From Erythrophleum ivorense (Eukaryota > Streptophyta > Magnoliopsida > Fabales > Fabaceae), in the NCBI GenBank assembly GCA_026724425.1, contig JAIUCV010000005.1, positions 37,545,784 through 37,609,783 of the forward strand: DNA of 64,000 bases, given 5' to 3'. Below are positions 38,728 to 50,849 of the stretch, one piece after another (within the stretch, counting starts at the first letter, position 1; every line of letters starts with the position of its first letter). The translations under genes and the position numbers were made by a program. A model generated the notes under the pieces. It was not told the origin of the DNA. It was given only the letters and a program-made list of their open reading frames with translations, and ran no database searches.

Positions 38728-41700
38728 TGTAACACCATATTTCTAGGACTCAATTCATACAATTCCCATGCCTCATCAATATTTGTTCTATGGAAACAAT
38801 ATAGTGGCATAGGGAGTTATGAATAAAAATGTATTTCTCTACAGGTAAAATTTTTTTTTTCGGAGTCCTGTAGGCCATATGAAAGCATCTATCACTTTAT
38901 CATACTTAAACACATGAATATAACTCATTTCCATCATCAAATTTGGCCTACAACTCATGGAAAGCAAAGGAGCATATGAAATCCGTGTTTGCATTTTCGG
39001 CCAAGATTTCCTCTTTTCTGTCACAAATTTTGGAAAATCATAAATAAATCTAGAAAAATCAAAAACATTAAATCTTAGTCATTCTGGAAACCTTAGGATG
39101 TCTACGTCACACTAAAAATATGCCCAGGTCATAAAATTTATCACACAGGACGTTTAACATCCAAAAAGCTCCAGAGTTGCTGGCTACCTAGGCTGTGGTT
39201 CAGTTTACTGAAACAAATTTCTGAAATTCATAACTAATTCTATAAAAATCAAAATCACACAAATGTGGTCATTCTGGAAAGATAAAAATGTTAAATTGAT
39301 ACTAAAAATAATTCTAGAATGAAACCGATATGTTTAGTCAGCTGGACCCTATGGAACAGTAACCGGACTCATGGGGCACTACTGATACTGATAGTTAACT
39401 TCAAACATGTATAACTCACTGCTCAGACCTCCAAATGAGGTGATCTTGGTGGTTACAGAAAGCTTATGACCTCTAGTTTATTTATATAAAATTTCATAAG
39501 TATTAGACACCATTTGGCTATCAGGTGACACAGAATTCAAAACTGCCAGTATGAACAGTACCCATACCAGAATCCATGAAAAATCCCAACTTTGAAAATT
39601 CCTCAAATATTCTCTAGGTCTCTGAAAATTATGATCTTTAGCTTTCCAAAAATATCTTAATGAGACCTAATTGCATGCCAAGTTTCAGGGCAAGACTAAC
39701 TCATTTGGCCAAAAAATGATATAGGGTTCCATTATGGTCAATTTTGGCTCCATATTGGGTACCAAAATTGTCAAATGAATTTCCCTTGGTCTTGGCACCT
39801 TTTGGGCAAGTCTAAAAGTACATTTAAGACTTGTGTGAGCTTCCCAAATGGTCCCAAACCTCATGCATCTCATTTTGGCCATTCAACCCACATTTATGCA
39901 CACTTCCATCATACTTTCATATTGCATAATTTGACATCTCATGCTCAAAATGTAGGCTAGAAGTCATACATCATATTCATACATTTAAACATCATATAAT
40001 ATTATATTTACATGTGTCTCAAGGGTCATGTTCCATTTACAATAATCATATACATCATTGAACATCATTGTAGTTCAAAAAGAATACAAACTAGGCCTAG
40101 GCTTGTCAATCTCCTTCTTTCATGGTTGTTGGCTCCCTTCACCATAGCTACTTGGTCCACCTAGCATATTAGAGCATTGGAGAGGAGGGGATGAGATTTA
40201 AAGAATCCCAATAGCTCATCTCCCATTCAATCACATATAATATATACAAAGCAAGCTTTTCAAATGCATGTATGAAAAAATAGAAGTCATGGACATTTTC
40301 AAAGCAACCTTGGCATGTGAATCAATCATACAAGACATTCAAGAGTTCCCTAAGTGTTTGGATTGGCCTCACACTTCTCCTCATGGATTTTGGACTTGCC
40401 TCACCCATTCTTTAAGAGCTTTGGACTCAACCATACTCTTGGGAGCCCACTTTGCTTTTGGGAGACTCTTTGCTATGTCTCAACCAAACTCAAGGGTTCT
40501 TGGCTCATCCTCACCAAAGGGAAGAGTTCTTGGCCTCTCCTCACTCAAGCAAACTCATACAAATATTATAGATTCATTTAAAACATAACATGGCATCAAG
40601 GATCATGAAATATAAAGGCATGCTAGCATACTTTTCTTAGCTTGAAAATACACATACACATATTCTAAAACAAGTTAAATACACATCCATGCATGAGAGA
40701 AGGTGGAGAGAGCTACCTTGCTTGCATTTACACACTTTTTCCTTAAGTCTTGACTCCTCTCCCTTGACCTCACACACCCAAGGAGGTGGAGACCATTTCT
40801 CTTGGCCTAGACACACCAAAAGAAACATGAATTACTCATGGGAACAAGCCTTGGCATTATACACACTTTACATAATGTTACTTTGGTTTATGTCTCCATT
40901 ATGCTTCCATAGGGCACTTAATGATGCAACTTTAAGAATTCATGATCTTGGCTCCCTTCTCTCCTTTAATCTATGATTCTTGACTCCATTTAGACTCCTT
41001 GGAGTCATCACACAATTATTTTAAAGAGCCTAGCTAAGAGTTGCTTCATTATGCTACATTATGGAGCCTACACTTCCATCTCACTATATAAGGCTTCTAA
41101 AATTTTTTCAAGGCTTCCTCTCATCCTCTTCCATCCTACATGACTCAAAAATAAGCTTGAAACAAATTAAAACTTCCCCTTGGTACTCTTTCTAGCCTAG
41201 GTCGACATTATGGAAGTATTTGGGGTTCAAGGGGTTTCCAATTTTTCCTTGATGGGAGAGTCACTTGGGAGGCTTCCTAGAGGTCTTAGAAGCTCAATTA
41301 AATACTTACATAGCCTAGGAAATTCATGAATCAAAACAGATTTTACAAACTCTTCAAGAATCCTACACTTTGGTAACTTGAAATTCAATGGCTTTTACTT
41401 GGTTTCCTTTGCATATTCTAAATTCTCACACCCTAATTCATGTTATCCATTCTTGGTTTGGCCAGAAATTTAATCCCTCATGGCTGGTCTTACATGGGGG
41501 GGGGGAAATTGAAGAGAAGATGAGCAAGGAGACCTAAGTTTAGGAAGTAGCAAAATACCTTGGATTCTTGGTTTTCTTGATTTGTTCTTCACTTGGTTAG
41601 CCTCCCCTCACCAAATCCAAAAATTCCACCTCTGTTCTGCCTTCAAAACGGCACCAAATTAAATGCCAAAACCATGAGAAGAAAGAGGAAAAAGAGGGGA

Positions 41701-42438
41701 AGAAGTTTAACAAGGCAAGGAGTAGGAAAAAGTGGCTAAAACTTACATTTTTTAAAGCTTCTTCTTCCTTCCTTGGCCTCCCCTCTTGTGCGCCACTCTT
41801 AGCCCTTCTTAATTTTGTTTTAACGTGTGAGAGAGTGGGTGAGGAGATCTGAGCAGAGGAGGGACGTTTTTTATAAGTTAGGGATTCATTTAAGCAACTT
41901 TCAGAATTTGTAATTTAGTTCCTCTTTGTAGTTTTGTTGGTTTGGGCTCATTTCAACTCCTTTTTGAAATCCGTATTTTCTATCATATTCCTCAGGCTCT
42001 TAATCATAAGAATTGCCTTTGGAATCACTCAAAAAGGATTTAAAACCATTCCGAACCGTTCGGTCAACCAACGACCGAAATTGCTCACTGGAGGGGTTTT
42101 AACTGTTCTAGAGGTTTCCATGGTATTCGGGGCCTCTGAGAACCCTGAAAAACTCAAATTTTCCATTTAAAAAGCCCTCCTATGAGATTTCAAAATTTTT
42201 CAAAAATTACAAAAATGCCCCTACTTTCTTCGACAAATTTTCTAAGCTCTTCTGGCTCTAGTTTTTGGGCATCTCAAACCTCAAATCTTCATTTTCTAAT
42301 ATTAAATTTTATCATAATTTTAGTTGGCCCTAATTCCTTCTATTTCAAGGACTTCCTTTTATATTTGGCCCATTTCTGACATTTATGGAGAAACTGAACA
42401 TTGCGTTTCTCACGTTTACGGAGGGACCGGATGTTACA
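38728..42438 (-). repeat. Solo LTR E (family 1); TSD AATAT
   Basis: Starts TGTAACACCATATTTC, ends CCGGATGTTACA, flanked by AATAT at 38723-38727 and 42439-42443. 3711 bp. It interrupts tnp2; the other tnp2 copy at 56559-56563 shows the uninterrupted AATAT. It has the stem-loop near 40191-40212, a repeat block (40375-40545) and a run of ten G near 41497-41506. Confidence 0.92.
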
Positions 42439-43010
42439 AATATCATTGATACAGCCTTATTACTTATTTCATATGAACACTTGATATGATACAATTTCAC
42501 AAAAAAAAAAAAAGATAATTTTGAGTAGTCTTCGAATAAATTCTATTGCTTGTCCCTAATTAACTTATAAAACTTTTTGTATTGTCATTCATCCTTTAAT
42601 TTGATAGTGAAATTCATCTGCACTTTCATTATCATGAACCCCAAATGTATCAAGTATCGTGTTTCATATAAGATCATCCCTACAAATTTGTTCTTCTCTC
42701 ACTTGCAGCCTTGATTGAGATTTTGCAATAGATTTATGTCTAAGTCTCTTCCCATGCCTAATCCCAAAAGTATACCCTTGTGGGAATGATTTAGAAATCA
42801 AATGGTCACACACAACTTCTCTAATCTGCCATTTTTTGAATCGATATTTAAGATATGGGCATATTATTTTTCCCTCTACACTCTTATTAGCAAATGTAAA
42901 GTCTAAAAATTCATTTAGTTCATCTAAGTATTCATTAGTATTTTGAGGTTTAATGGTCTAATACTTGTCCATTTTTGTAACTAAAAATAAATCTTTAATT
43001 ATTTAATAAT
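42439..43010 (-). pseudogene. CACTA tnp2, N-terminal fragment with transposase-associated domain
   Basis: Minus-strand translation: NEYLDELNEFLDFTFAN, GKIICPYLKYRFKKW, REVVCDHLISKSF, GYTFGIRHGK, then a variable part and VKLYHIKCSYEISNKAVSM up to the edge. It fits the transposase-associated domain (FLxFAF...KIRCPCxKCxN...V..HLxxxGFxxxYTxWxxHGE) followed by the LYHLKCLxGWSNKSF block. The second Cys of CPCxKC is replaced. Confidence 0.85.
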
Positions 43011-43996
43011 TAAAAAAGAAATGCCTTACTAGGTGATTAGCCATCATTAAAGATAACATAACATCACTACTTGACTTAAAGTAATGCACTACCTCTCCCT
43101 ATGTGCATTAGAAGTAAAAAATACTTTTGAATCAGCATGCATGTATGGCAACATATATTCTTATGTGTTTAAGAATTAGAATATGCTCATAGTACATGTT
43201 AGATATAAATTTAAAGAATTAATTAAAAAATATAAGAAAAAATTATAATGTCTTCAACTATAATCGAACATCCCTTTGGAAAAAAGATAAAGTGGCTTCA
43301 AATTATGTGATATTGATTTTTGCATAATTGTTAAGAATTTTTATTTAGAAATAAGGTTTAATAATATTGCTAATATATATATATATATATTAATAATTAC
43401 CTCTATATTATGCATGAATCACATAATTTATTATGATAAAATAAACTATTTTATAGTATTTAAAGTTGTATTTTTTATTGCCTTATAAATCTAATTAATT
43501 CAAATAATAAAAAACATATGCTTAAAACATATGCTCTTTCCCATTCCTACATGGGACAGTGGGTGTGCTATATCTTTTTTGAACTAGTAAACAATATTGT
43601 AGGTTGACTTTTTTAGTAAATTATTTTATTTTATTTTGTTTCTCCATCCCTTTTTTATTAATAGAGAAATTTTTCCATAATGAAGAATGAATATTTGAAT
43701 TTCTAATACATTACAATTTATTCAAAATCATGATTACTAATAAACTAGATTCAAACTACCAGGTTTAGGAAACATTAAACTTCTAATGAAAAGTGGAGCT
43801 CTCTCCCCATTATTTTCTTTCTTAACTCCATAGGCCAAAGGCAAATACCTACTAAAATGAGTTTTAATATCCTTTAAAAAAATCTTATGTATGTGTGATG
43901 TATATAATAATTCTTTGTACTTCAATGACTTTCACTTATATGTTCTTCTAAGACAAAAATGTCATATTAGACAACCAATATTAATGTGTAAGTTTT
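43011..43996. other. AT-rich 5' part of the CACTA remnant
   Basis: No motif recognised. A TA dinucleotide run lies at 43373-43390. Presumed upstream region or intron of tnp2. Confidence 0.4.
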
Positions 43997-46423
43997 TGTC
44001 ATACCTAGTGTTTTTTTAAATCTTTATACATCAAATGAAAGGTTAATAACTATGATAATGAAGGACTAAAAGTTTAGATAAAATGAAAGTAAAGAGTAAA
44101 GAAAGCAAAAACAAACCTAAAATGGCTAAACGATGTAAATTGATCCATTAGTGGCAAAACTATAATTTTGAGTAAAATTTTAGAAACTCAAGAAAAAGAG
44201 TCTTAAAAGCCAAAACTAGGCTCATTAGAATTTTTAGGACCTCTGAAAACCACAAGGACTATTAGAATGGTTAAATCATTAATGGTGCATAGTTTAAGGC
44301 TATGATTAAACATAACTTTGATTGGGCTTTTCCAAATTGTTTTAAATCCTAAAAATTTCAAATGAATGTTTTTAATAGACTAGAGAATCTAAATTTTAAT
44401 ATGGAAAAGATGATTTTTGAAAAGGATACAAATGAGTCCAAATGAAGGAAATTAAGCAAAAGGACATAATCCATTTTTAAAATTATTATAAAAATATTCC
44501 TTCCCCTTTCATATGTCACACCACCTTTTCCAACTTTCTATAATTGACATATTGAGCTCTAAACCAACATGGATATGACGTGAAAGAGGGGGAAGAGAAA
44601 GAAGGAAAAAAAAGATAAATAGGATTTCGATGGCTAACACTTCAAGAAAGGAGGAAATTTGGAGCAACAAATTATGGCATAAGAACCTCCATTCGATAAG
44701 CTTTAAAACAAGTCCAAGCTAAAACAACTCTCTCCTTTTGTGTGTGTGGACTAAGGAAGAGCAAAGTGAAAAAGAGAATAATCAAGTAGTTAATAATGCC
44801 TTAAAGTTCCTAACCCCAAAAGGTAACTATCTCTCTCTATCGTGCATGCATTTGAGTGTTTGAATAAGTTAAGATACTTGTATGTTTGGATACTTGATGA
44901 TTTCATGAGCTATTTTTATATTGACTTCTATTTTGAGTTTTATGTATGTATGAAAGTATGTTCGGCTCCTACCTCTTTATGGCAGGAAATTGAGCATAGT
45001 AAGTCTTCCTTACCTAGAGTTAGGTTTAGTTAAACCTAGTTACTATGTTTTTATGCCATGGCCAGATAAGAGGTAAAGTTTCGTGTCAATTTTCCTGTTT
45101 GAGTTACTTGAAGCACATAGCCTCTATGCATGCATTTCCTCATTTGCATTCATTATGTGCATTAATATCAATTGAGATTTGCTACTGAGATTCTCCTAGA
45201 AATCTCACTTCCTTTATTCCCCACTAACCATGACAAAAACCACTAGCATGGAAAAGAATCAGAGAAAAACTAAACCCATGAAAGAATCTGATAAGAAGCC
45301 TGTGATGTATATATATATATATATATGTTGATGTATGCTATATGATAAATTAGTAGCATACTTGATGTATTTTATGATGAAATGTAACCATTCTTCATTT
45401 AAGAGATTGACACCATGATGTATATGATCATAAGTTGTGATAGCTTTGCATGTACAATTTTGAGAATAATTAAATATACTTTGATGCTTGAATGACATTG
45501 ATGTATGTTACAAAACTAATGAGTAGCCAATTTGATGTATTTTATGATGGAATGAAGTAGCATCTTATGAATAAGGTTGTATTCATAAATATATGCCTAT
45601 ATGGTGTCTTGATAAGAGAATAAAAAATGATTTGCCCTTTTGTATCTTTGTGGTTCCATGTGACTAATTGGATGTGAGATGGTGAATTTTTGTAGTGAGC
45701 CATATTTCATGAAATGGTTCTTATGGAAATCAAGTATGAATGAATTAATTTGTTTAAAATAAGAGATTTTAATTTAGGAGCCAAATGAACCATTTTAGAA
45801 CCAAGATTTGGTTCAACTGAGCCATAAATTATATCTCTATAATCTAAATGACTTAATTTAGGGTTAAAATTTGATAGACACCTAAAGAATTTATAGAGTT
45901 TTCTAACAATCCAAAGATGGTATTTTTCTAAACTTTGTAAAATATTTGACTAATTCTCAAATCTGGTCCAAAATTGTGAAATTACGCATGTATTGTTTAT
46001 ATTGTCATGGCCTCAATTTTTGTGTCTTTTCAAGGTCAAATGGATTCATTTTTACATGATATTTTTACAATATAAAGTTCAAATTATAAGCTTTTCGTAA
46101 GCACTTAATTTGTATAAATTGGAGTAATATAGCCAAAATTATAAATTTTTAACATTTGGCCCCTTTTTAATGTCCAAAGAGGCCAAACTGGGATATATGA
46201 CTCTTTTATGCATTTAGATCTTGGATGATGATATTGTAGTTGAAACAAATATATCTATGGAGTTTAAGGATTGAAATGGCTAGAAAATCAAAGTTGAACT
46301 CTTAGAGGCTCATTTAACATAGAAACAGGCTAAAAATCACCATCAAAAGTTTTGTTATGGTTGTAATTTTATCATCTTAAGAAGGAAATTATATGAATTA
46401 GCTATATAAAGTATGTTGTGACA
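43997..46423 (+). repeat. Family-2 solo LTR, short form (2427 bp)
   Basis: Starts TGTCATACCTAG and ends ATGTTGTGACA (inverted TGTCA/TGACA ends). Flanks GTTTT (43992-43996) and CTTTT (46424-46428) match at 4 of 5. It is collinear with the 19375 and 13761 units but lacks their internal duplication. It has a TATA-like TTATAAAA at 44486, the stem-loop at 45186-45208 and a TA run at 45308-45327. Confidence 0.7.
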
Positions 46424-47229
46424 CTTTTCAACTATAACATTTGCAATAATCAGGCAGGACAAACTTATATATTAAGCTAAGTGGTAAATCATTTCACCAT
46501 TAAACATTTATCATACAATTTCAACTTTAGTTCTAGTTCCAGTCCAGTATTCTTTAGTTACACACCATCACTATAGATTTAGGTGTCCTATCCTTGAACT
46601 GTGATTTAATAAAATCCAAAAACATAGAACACTCAAACACATGCACACACATATTTTCTTACGATATATGGATCCTTATAAATAGTTCAAAAGATTAAAC
46701 AACATAATGGTAATTAGCTTATAAAGAGCATGAACCCAAAAAAAAAAAGAAAATACAAAAAAAGTAATAGTTATAGGCCAAATTCTAAGAAGCAACAAAG
46801 AAAACAAAAAATCACAATAGCTAAATTCTACATCCCAAATCAAAATCATAAATCAAAGCAACCACAATTTAAAATCATAAATCAATATCTATTAGTAAAC
46901 CAAAATCATACTTGTTCATTGATAGTGCAAGAGAGGAGAGCTTTAAACCTTGGCTTCAAAAATAGAGGTGGAGGAGCTGCAAGTCAAGACGTTGATGCCT
47001 TTATAGGGAACGAACAACATCATTGGTAAGTTTGAATGTGGTTGCAAACCAAGACATTGATGCATTTATGGCTTCAATAATGGAGATCGAATGTAGCTAG
47101 TGTTGCACTTGTGGGGGAGGAATAACATTGCTATGAGCTTTAAAACTGATGGTGAAGTGAGTAGATCAAGATGATAGGTGATTCACATATCGTGGCTACA
47201 TTTGTGGGTGCATCACATATGGTTGCTTT
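46424..47229. other. Interior of CACTA element, no gene seen
   Basis: AT-rich, with a Lys/Asn-rich low-complexity open stretch at 46730-47029 that resembles no known protein. Presumably between the tnp2 start and the subterminal repeats. Confidence 0.4.
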
Positions 47230-47710
47230 AAGTCTAAAGGATATGATGTGGACTAGAGCTATAAATAGGTTATAAAAGTGAACCTAACCATGGTTTTCTC
47301 TAAACCTTGGTTACGCCATAAAACTTAACCACAGTTATCTGTAAACCATAGTTAAATCTTTTCCCTTAATCACAGTTTCAAAAAAGCCATGGCTAAGTTA
47401 GACTTAACCACGACTATAAAACTATGGTTAAGCTCAAGCTCAACTACAGTTATTGATAACCATAGTTAAGTATGAAACTAACCATGGTTATCTCAACTGT
47501 AGTTAAGCCCTTTGAAGGCTCGACCATGGTTACTTATAACTGTGGCTAAGCTACCTAGAAACTTAACCATGATTTGCAATAACCATAGTTAAACTTAGGT
47601 TTAACCACGCTTATTTTATAACTATGTTAACCATGGTTAACATAAGAAATTACTAAGGTTACTATAACCATGGTTAAACTTCTGTCATGAAACCTTTTTT
47701 TTTGGTAATG
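47230..47710. repeat. CACTA subterminal repeats and right terminus
   Basis: More than fifteen short units based on the palindrome TTAACCATGGTTA; exact AACCATGGTT at 47286, 47480, 47629 and 47666, and variants such as AACCATAGTT and AACTGTGGCT elsewhere, in both directions. The end at 47710 reads, on the minus strand, CATTACCAAAAAAAAAGG, a CACTA-type terminal sequence with C to T at its third base. In En/Spm such repeats bind the element's TnpA-type protein. The next bases, TAT (47711-47713), would be the 3-bp target duplication. Confidence 0.7.
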
Positions 47711-47713
47711 TAT

Positions 47714-48500
47714 ACATACAAATGTTGGTTTCTATAAAATAAATTAATGGCTCTTGTGGTGAATAATTGTAGCCACAGAGACACTTTTAATGGTAAGCTT
47801 TAGAAGTCATCGCTAAAAGTTTGAGGACTAAATGTTTTGGTTCACCCAAGAAAAAAAAATTAAGAGCTTTTGTGCTAGGGTTATCATAAAAGCCATTTTT
47901 ATGGCCATCCGTTATCACCACAAAAACACTTAGTGGTGACCTTTAGATGTTGCCATTAAAGGTTATGCACCAAAAGTTTTTGTTTTACAAAAAAAATTTT
48001 CAAGGACTTTTAAAGCGACATTAGGTCACCACTAAATGATCTCTTGTGGTGACCCTTTGACATTAAGTCACCACTAAATTGTCTTTTGTGGCAATTGATA
48101 ATTCTTGCCAAAAAAGCTCTTTTTGTGGCAACTATGGATATTCACAAAAAGTCCGCTTGTAGCAACCTTTGAGGGTCAATATATTAAAAGTTTTAGTATT
48201 AAGATTTTTTAATTTTTTGGTACAAAATAATTTTAAAGACTTTTGTGGCAACTAAAAATAAATCAACACTAAAAGGCTCTTTATGATAACAACGTTGTAG
48301 CCATGAAAAATTTTTAACAGTAACTTATCTTAAGTTGCCATTAAAAGGTATTTTGTGGTGACATTTTTCACTACAAAAGACTTTTAGTGGCAATTTTTTT
48401 GTGTTGCCACTAAAAGTTTTGGCAAAATAAGGAATACTACTTTAGTGACAAGTTTTTTTTGCAAAAAGTTGTTCCTAAAGCATTATTATGTTGTGGGGAC
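47714..48500. repeat. Second cluster of subterminal-repeat-like motifs
   Basis: Many copies of TTTTGTGGTGAC / GTCACCACTAAA and TTGCCACTAAAAG in both directions, with CACTACAAAAGACTTTTAGTGGC at 48370. It looks like the end region of another CACTA-type or similar DNA transposon. I could not place both ends. Confidence 0.5.
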
Positions 48501-50849
48501 GATATGGAGACAACAAAATATAAAAGAAGACTTTAAAACATGTGTAAGATACGCTATCTTTATAGTAGTATTTGCCTACATAGTTGTTACAAGGTTCAAG
48601 CAAATTGCTGCTTAAAGTAATCCAAAGCACCCTAAAGAATCATATCGACACTACTTGAATTCTCTCTTCAGGAGCACTAGTAAAAGGCTTTAAAGAAATA
48701 AGGAGATCAATGAGATAGATTTTCTTAATTTCTTGTGTTTAAGAACTACTATTTATATCATCGATTATGAACAATTAATGCCTTTTACTTAAAAGTTGAT
48801 TCAAAATTCAAAATTCAAATTTTTTCGTCATGTTGTTTTATAACGTTCAGAGTGTTTCTTAACATAATTTCAACAGATATTTTATTGTTATTCTATAAAG
48901 CCACATGATTCTTGAAGCCAACAAATACTTCAACCATCAAATTTTGGGTTTTTTCATGTCCAAAATTCAAGCAGTCAACTCCTCCCCTTCGACTGGTAAT
49001 GTCCAAAGACTTACCAATCAACAAGTAGTCTTTGACCAACCGACTGGTAGCTCTCGGCTTAATTAGAATCCAAAAACTTACCAATTAACTAGTACTTTTA
49101 ACTTCTAGAGATATATCAATCGACTGACTACCAATCAACTGGTTTCTTTATAGACATAAATATTTAAGTTTTTCAAACTATTTTCAATAGTTCTAGCAAA
49201 GGAAGTCAGCAGAAATAAAAACGCGCATCAATTTTTATAGAAAGAAAGTTTGGTATCTGCGGTCGACGGGTTCATGATTTAATAATTGTTACATGTATTG
49301 AACATGGAAATCTCTTATAACGTGCAGTTTTTTCTTCCCTCCTTTTTGGCCGTCAAGAGTTCAGTGAAATAAGCAGCTCTATATTTTCATCAATATATCA
49401 TGTTTGTAGGTAATCCATGTGTATTGCTATTATTTTAAGTATTAGACAAACTCGGGCAGTCCATTCTTGTAGAGCCTTATAACTTCCAAGCAAAATGAGT
49501 CTTCGTATAAGATTTCGGAAGGTTGTCACTCTGAATTTTGTCCCACTGATGTGGTTAAAGCACATTTAAATTGCCCTGGTTCGGATATGTACGTATATCA
49601 GTGTCTTGAATAATTATAATTGTCAGAAACTTTTATTAATTTTCATGAAATATATAGCAATCAAAAATTTGTCTGTAGTACTACTTTCTTCTAGGTTTTC
49701 TTACCCTGGTCATCCACTTTCTGCTGACCTTTTCAATTATAAATGGTTATCTGTGAGCCCAGACTCTATTTCTTACTTAAACATACAAAATTTGATTGGT
49801 TTAATGTCAGCTCGTCCTGTTTGTCGTATTTGCCAACAGTGTTAATGCGTCTCATCTTGATAGTGACAATATATGCATGTTTCATGCAGGTTTATAACAA
49901 AGTCCTTGTGACATTGTCCAAATCCAAATTCTCGGGGCATTACAAGTCAGCAAGATAGATTGCATTCATAATAGTTTAAATCCAAAATAGTTCAGCCATG
50001 TCAGGGGACTATCCATAAGTAAAATAACAGAAATCTGGTGTTTTTCCCTGTGCAATTCCCCCTATCTATTATATAACACTAATTTTTTCTTATAGGTGTA
50101 CCACTTGTTACCAATTTAATCCAGAACCCAATAATTTGTCACAGTCAATGCCATAAACTAAATCCAGTATCTGGTATTACTAAAAGAACAAAAAAGTCGG
50201 AGCTTTCAATTTGTGTGAGGCCAATTTCTCTCCCCATAAGCTAATCTAGTATTTCATTCATAATATTACTAAATGTTGCTCTCCTCTGCACCAACACCAT
50301 AAACATGGAGGATTACTTTCTATTAAGTATTGATTTATATGATCCTTTCATAATCAACGTGACATTTTTTCCATCCCCACGTGTTACTGTGGACCCAGAA
50401 CGTGGCCTGTTTCGACGATTAATTATTAAATACAAAGTTTAATATAAATAAATAAATCCATAATTGAGGTCTAAGATTTTTGGAGGGAAATTTTATTTTT
50501 TAATTCAATGATTTTATTTTTGCAAATTATAATGATAAATTAATTAGTTTCATATACATTGATTCGAGTTTCACTAATCGCCATATTAAATTAATGTTTT
50601 GATTTTCATGTCAATAATTTATAAAATAATCTTCTAAATTGATCATACAAAATTCCAAAAAAGTAATACATACAATTTTGCTGCATTATTTTATAGTCCA
50701 ATTTTTTTTATCTATTTAGGCAACAAGATAAAATCGAAAATCCAAAAAGAAAAGAGGACAAAAGTTTTATTAACCACATATCAAGGTCTATCTTTCTAGA
50801 TATATATGTAAATATGTGTATATATGCATAGAGGCTGTATGCGAGTCAG
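48501..50849. other. Low-repeat intergenic stretch with exon-like scraps
   Basis: No known gene recognised. On the plus strand, a scrap around 49480-49600 can be read as EFCPTDVVKAHLNCPGSDMY. A TTTCATGCAG acceptor-like site at 49881-49890 precedes a 22-codon open end (VYNKVLVTLSKSKFSGHYKS...) stopping at 49958. They could be the relic of a gene, or chance. Confidence 0.3.

Larger units (their letters stand above)
18586..47710 (-). mobile_element. CACTA (En/Spm) transposon remnant, interrupted by solo LTRs
   Basis: Pieces of one minus-strand tnp2 transposase lie at 42439-43010, 38145-38727 and about 18800-19374, in the correct N-to-C order and separated by LTR insertions. To the right are subterminal repeats (47230-47700) and a terminus at 47710 (minus strand CATTACCAAAAAAAAAGG, like CACTACCAAAA). 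The left end was not found; it lies at or left of 18586, and the 13761-18580 LTR is probably a further insertion in it. The element is long dead. Confidence 0.75.

Noticed and set aside
41497..41506. Run of about ten G, possible G-quadruplex
   Set aside because: Single homopolymer run without further G tracts; likely slippage within solo LTR E.
46730..47029. Lys/Asn/Gln-rich 99-codon plus-strand open stretch
   Set aside because: Low-complexity translation of A-rich DNA within the CACTA element; no recognisable domain.
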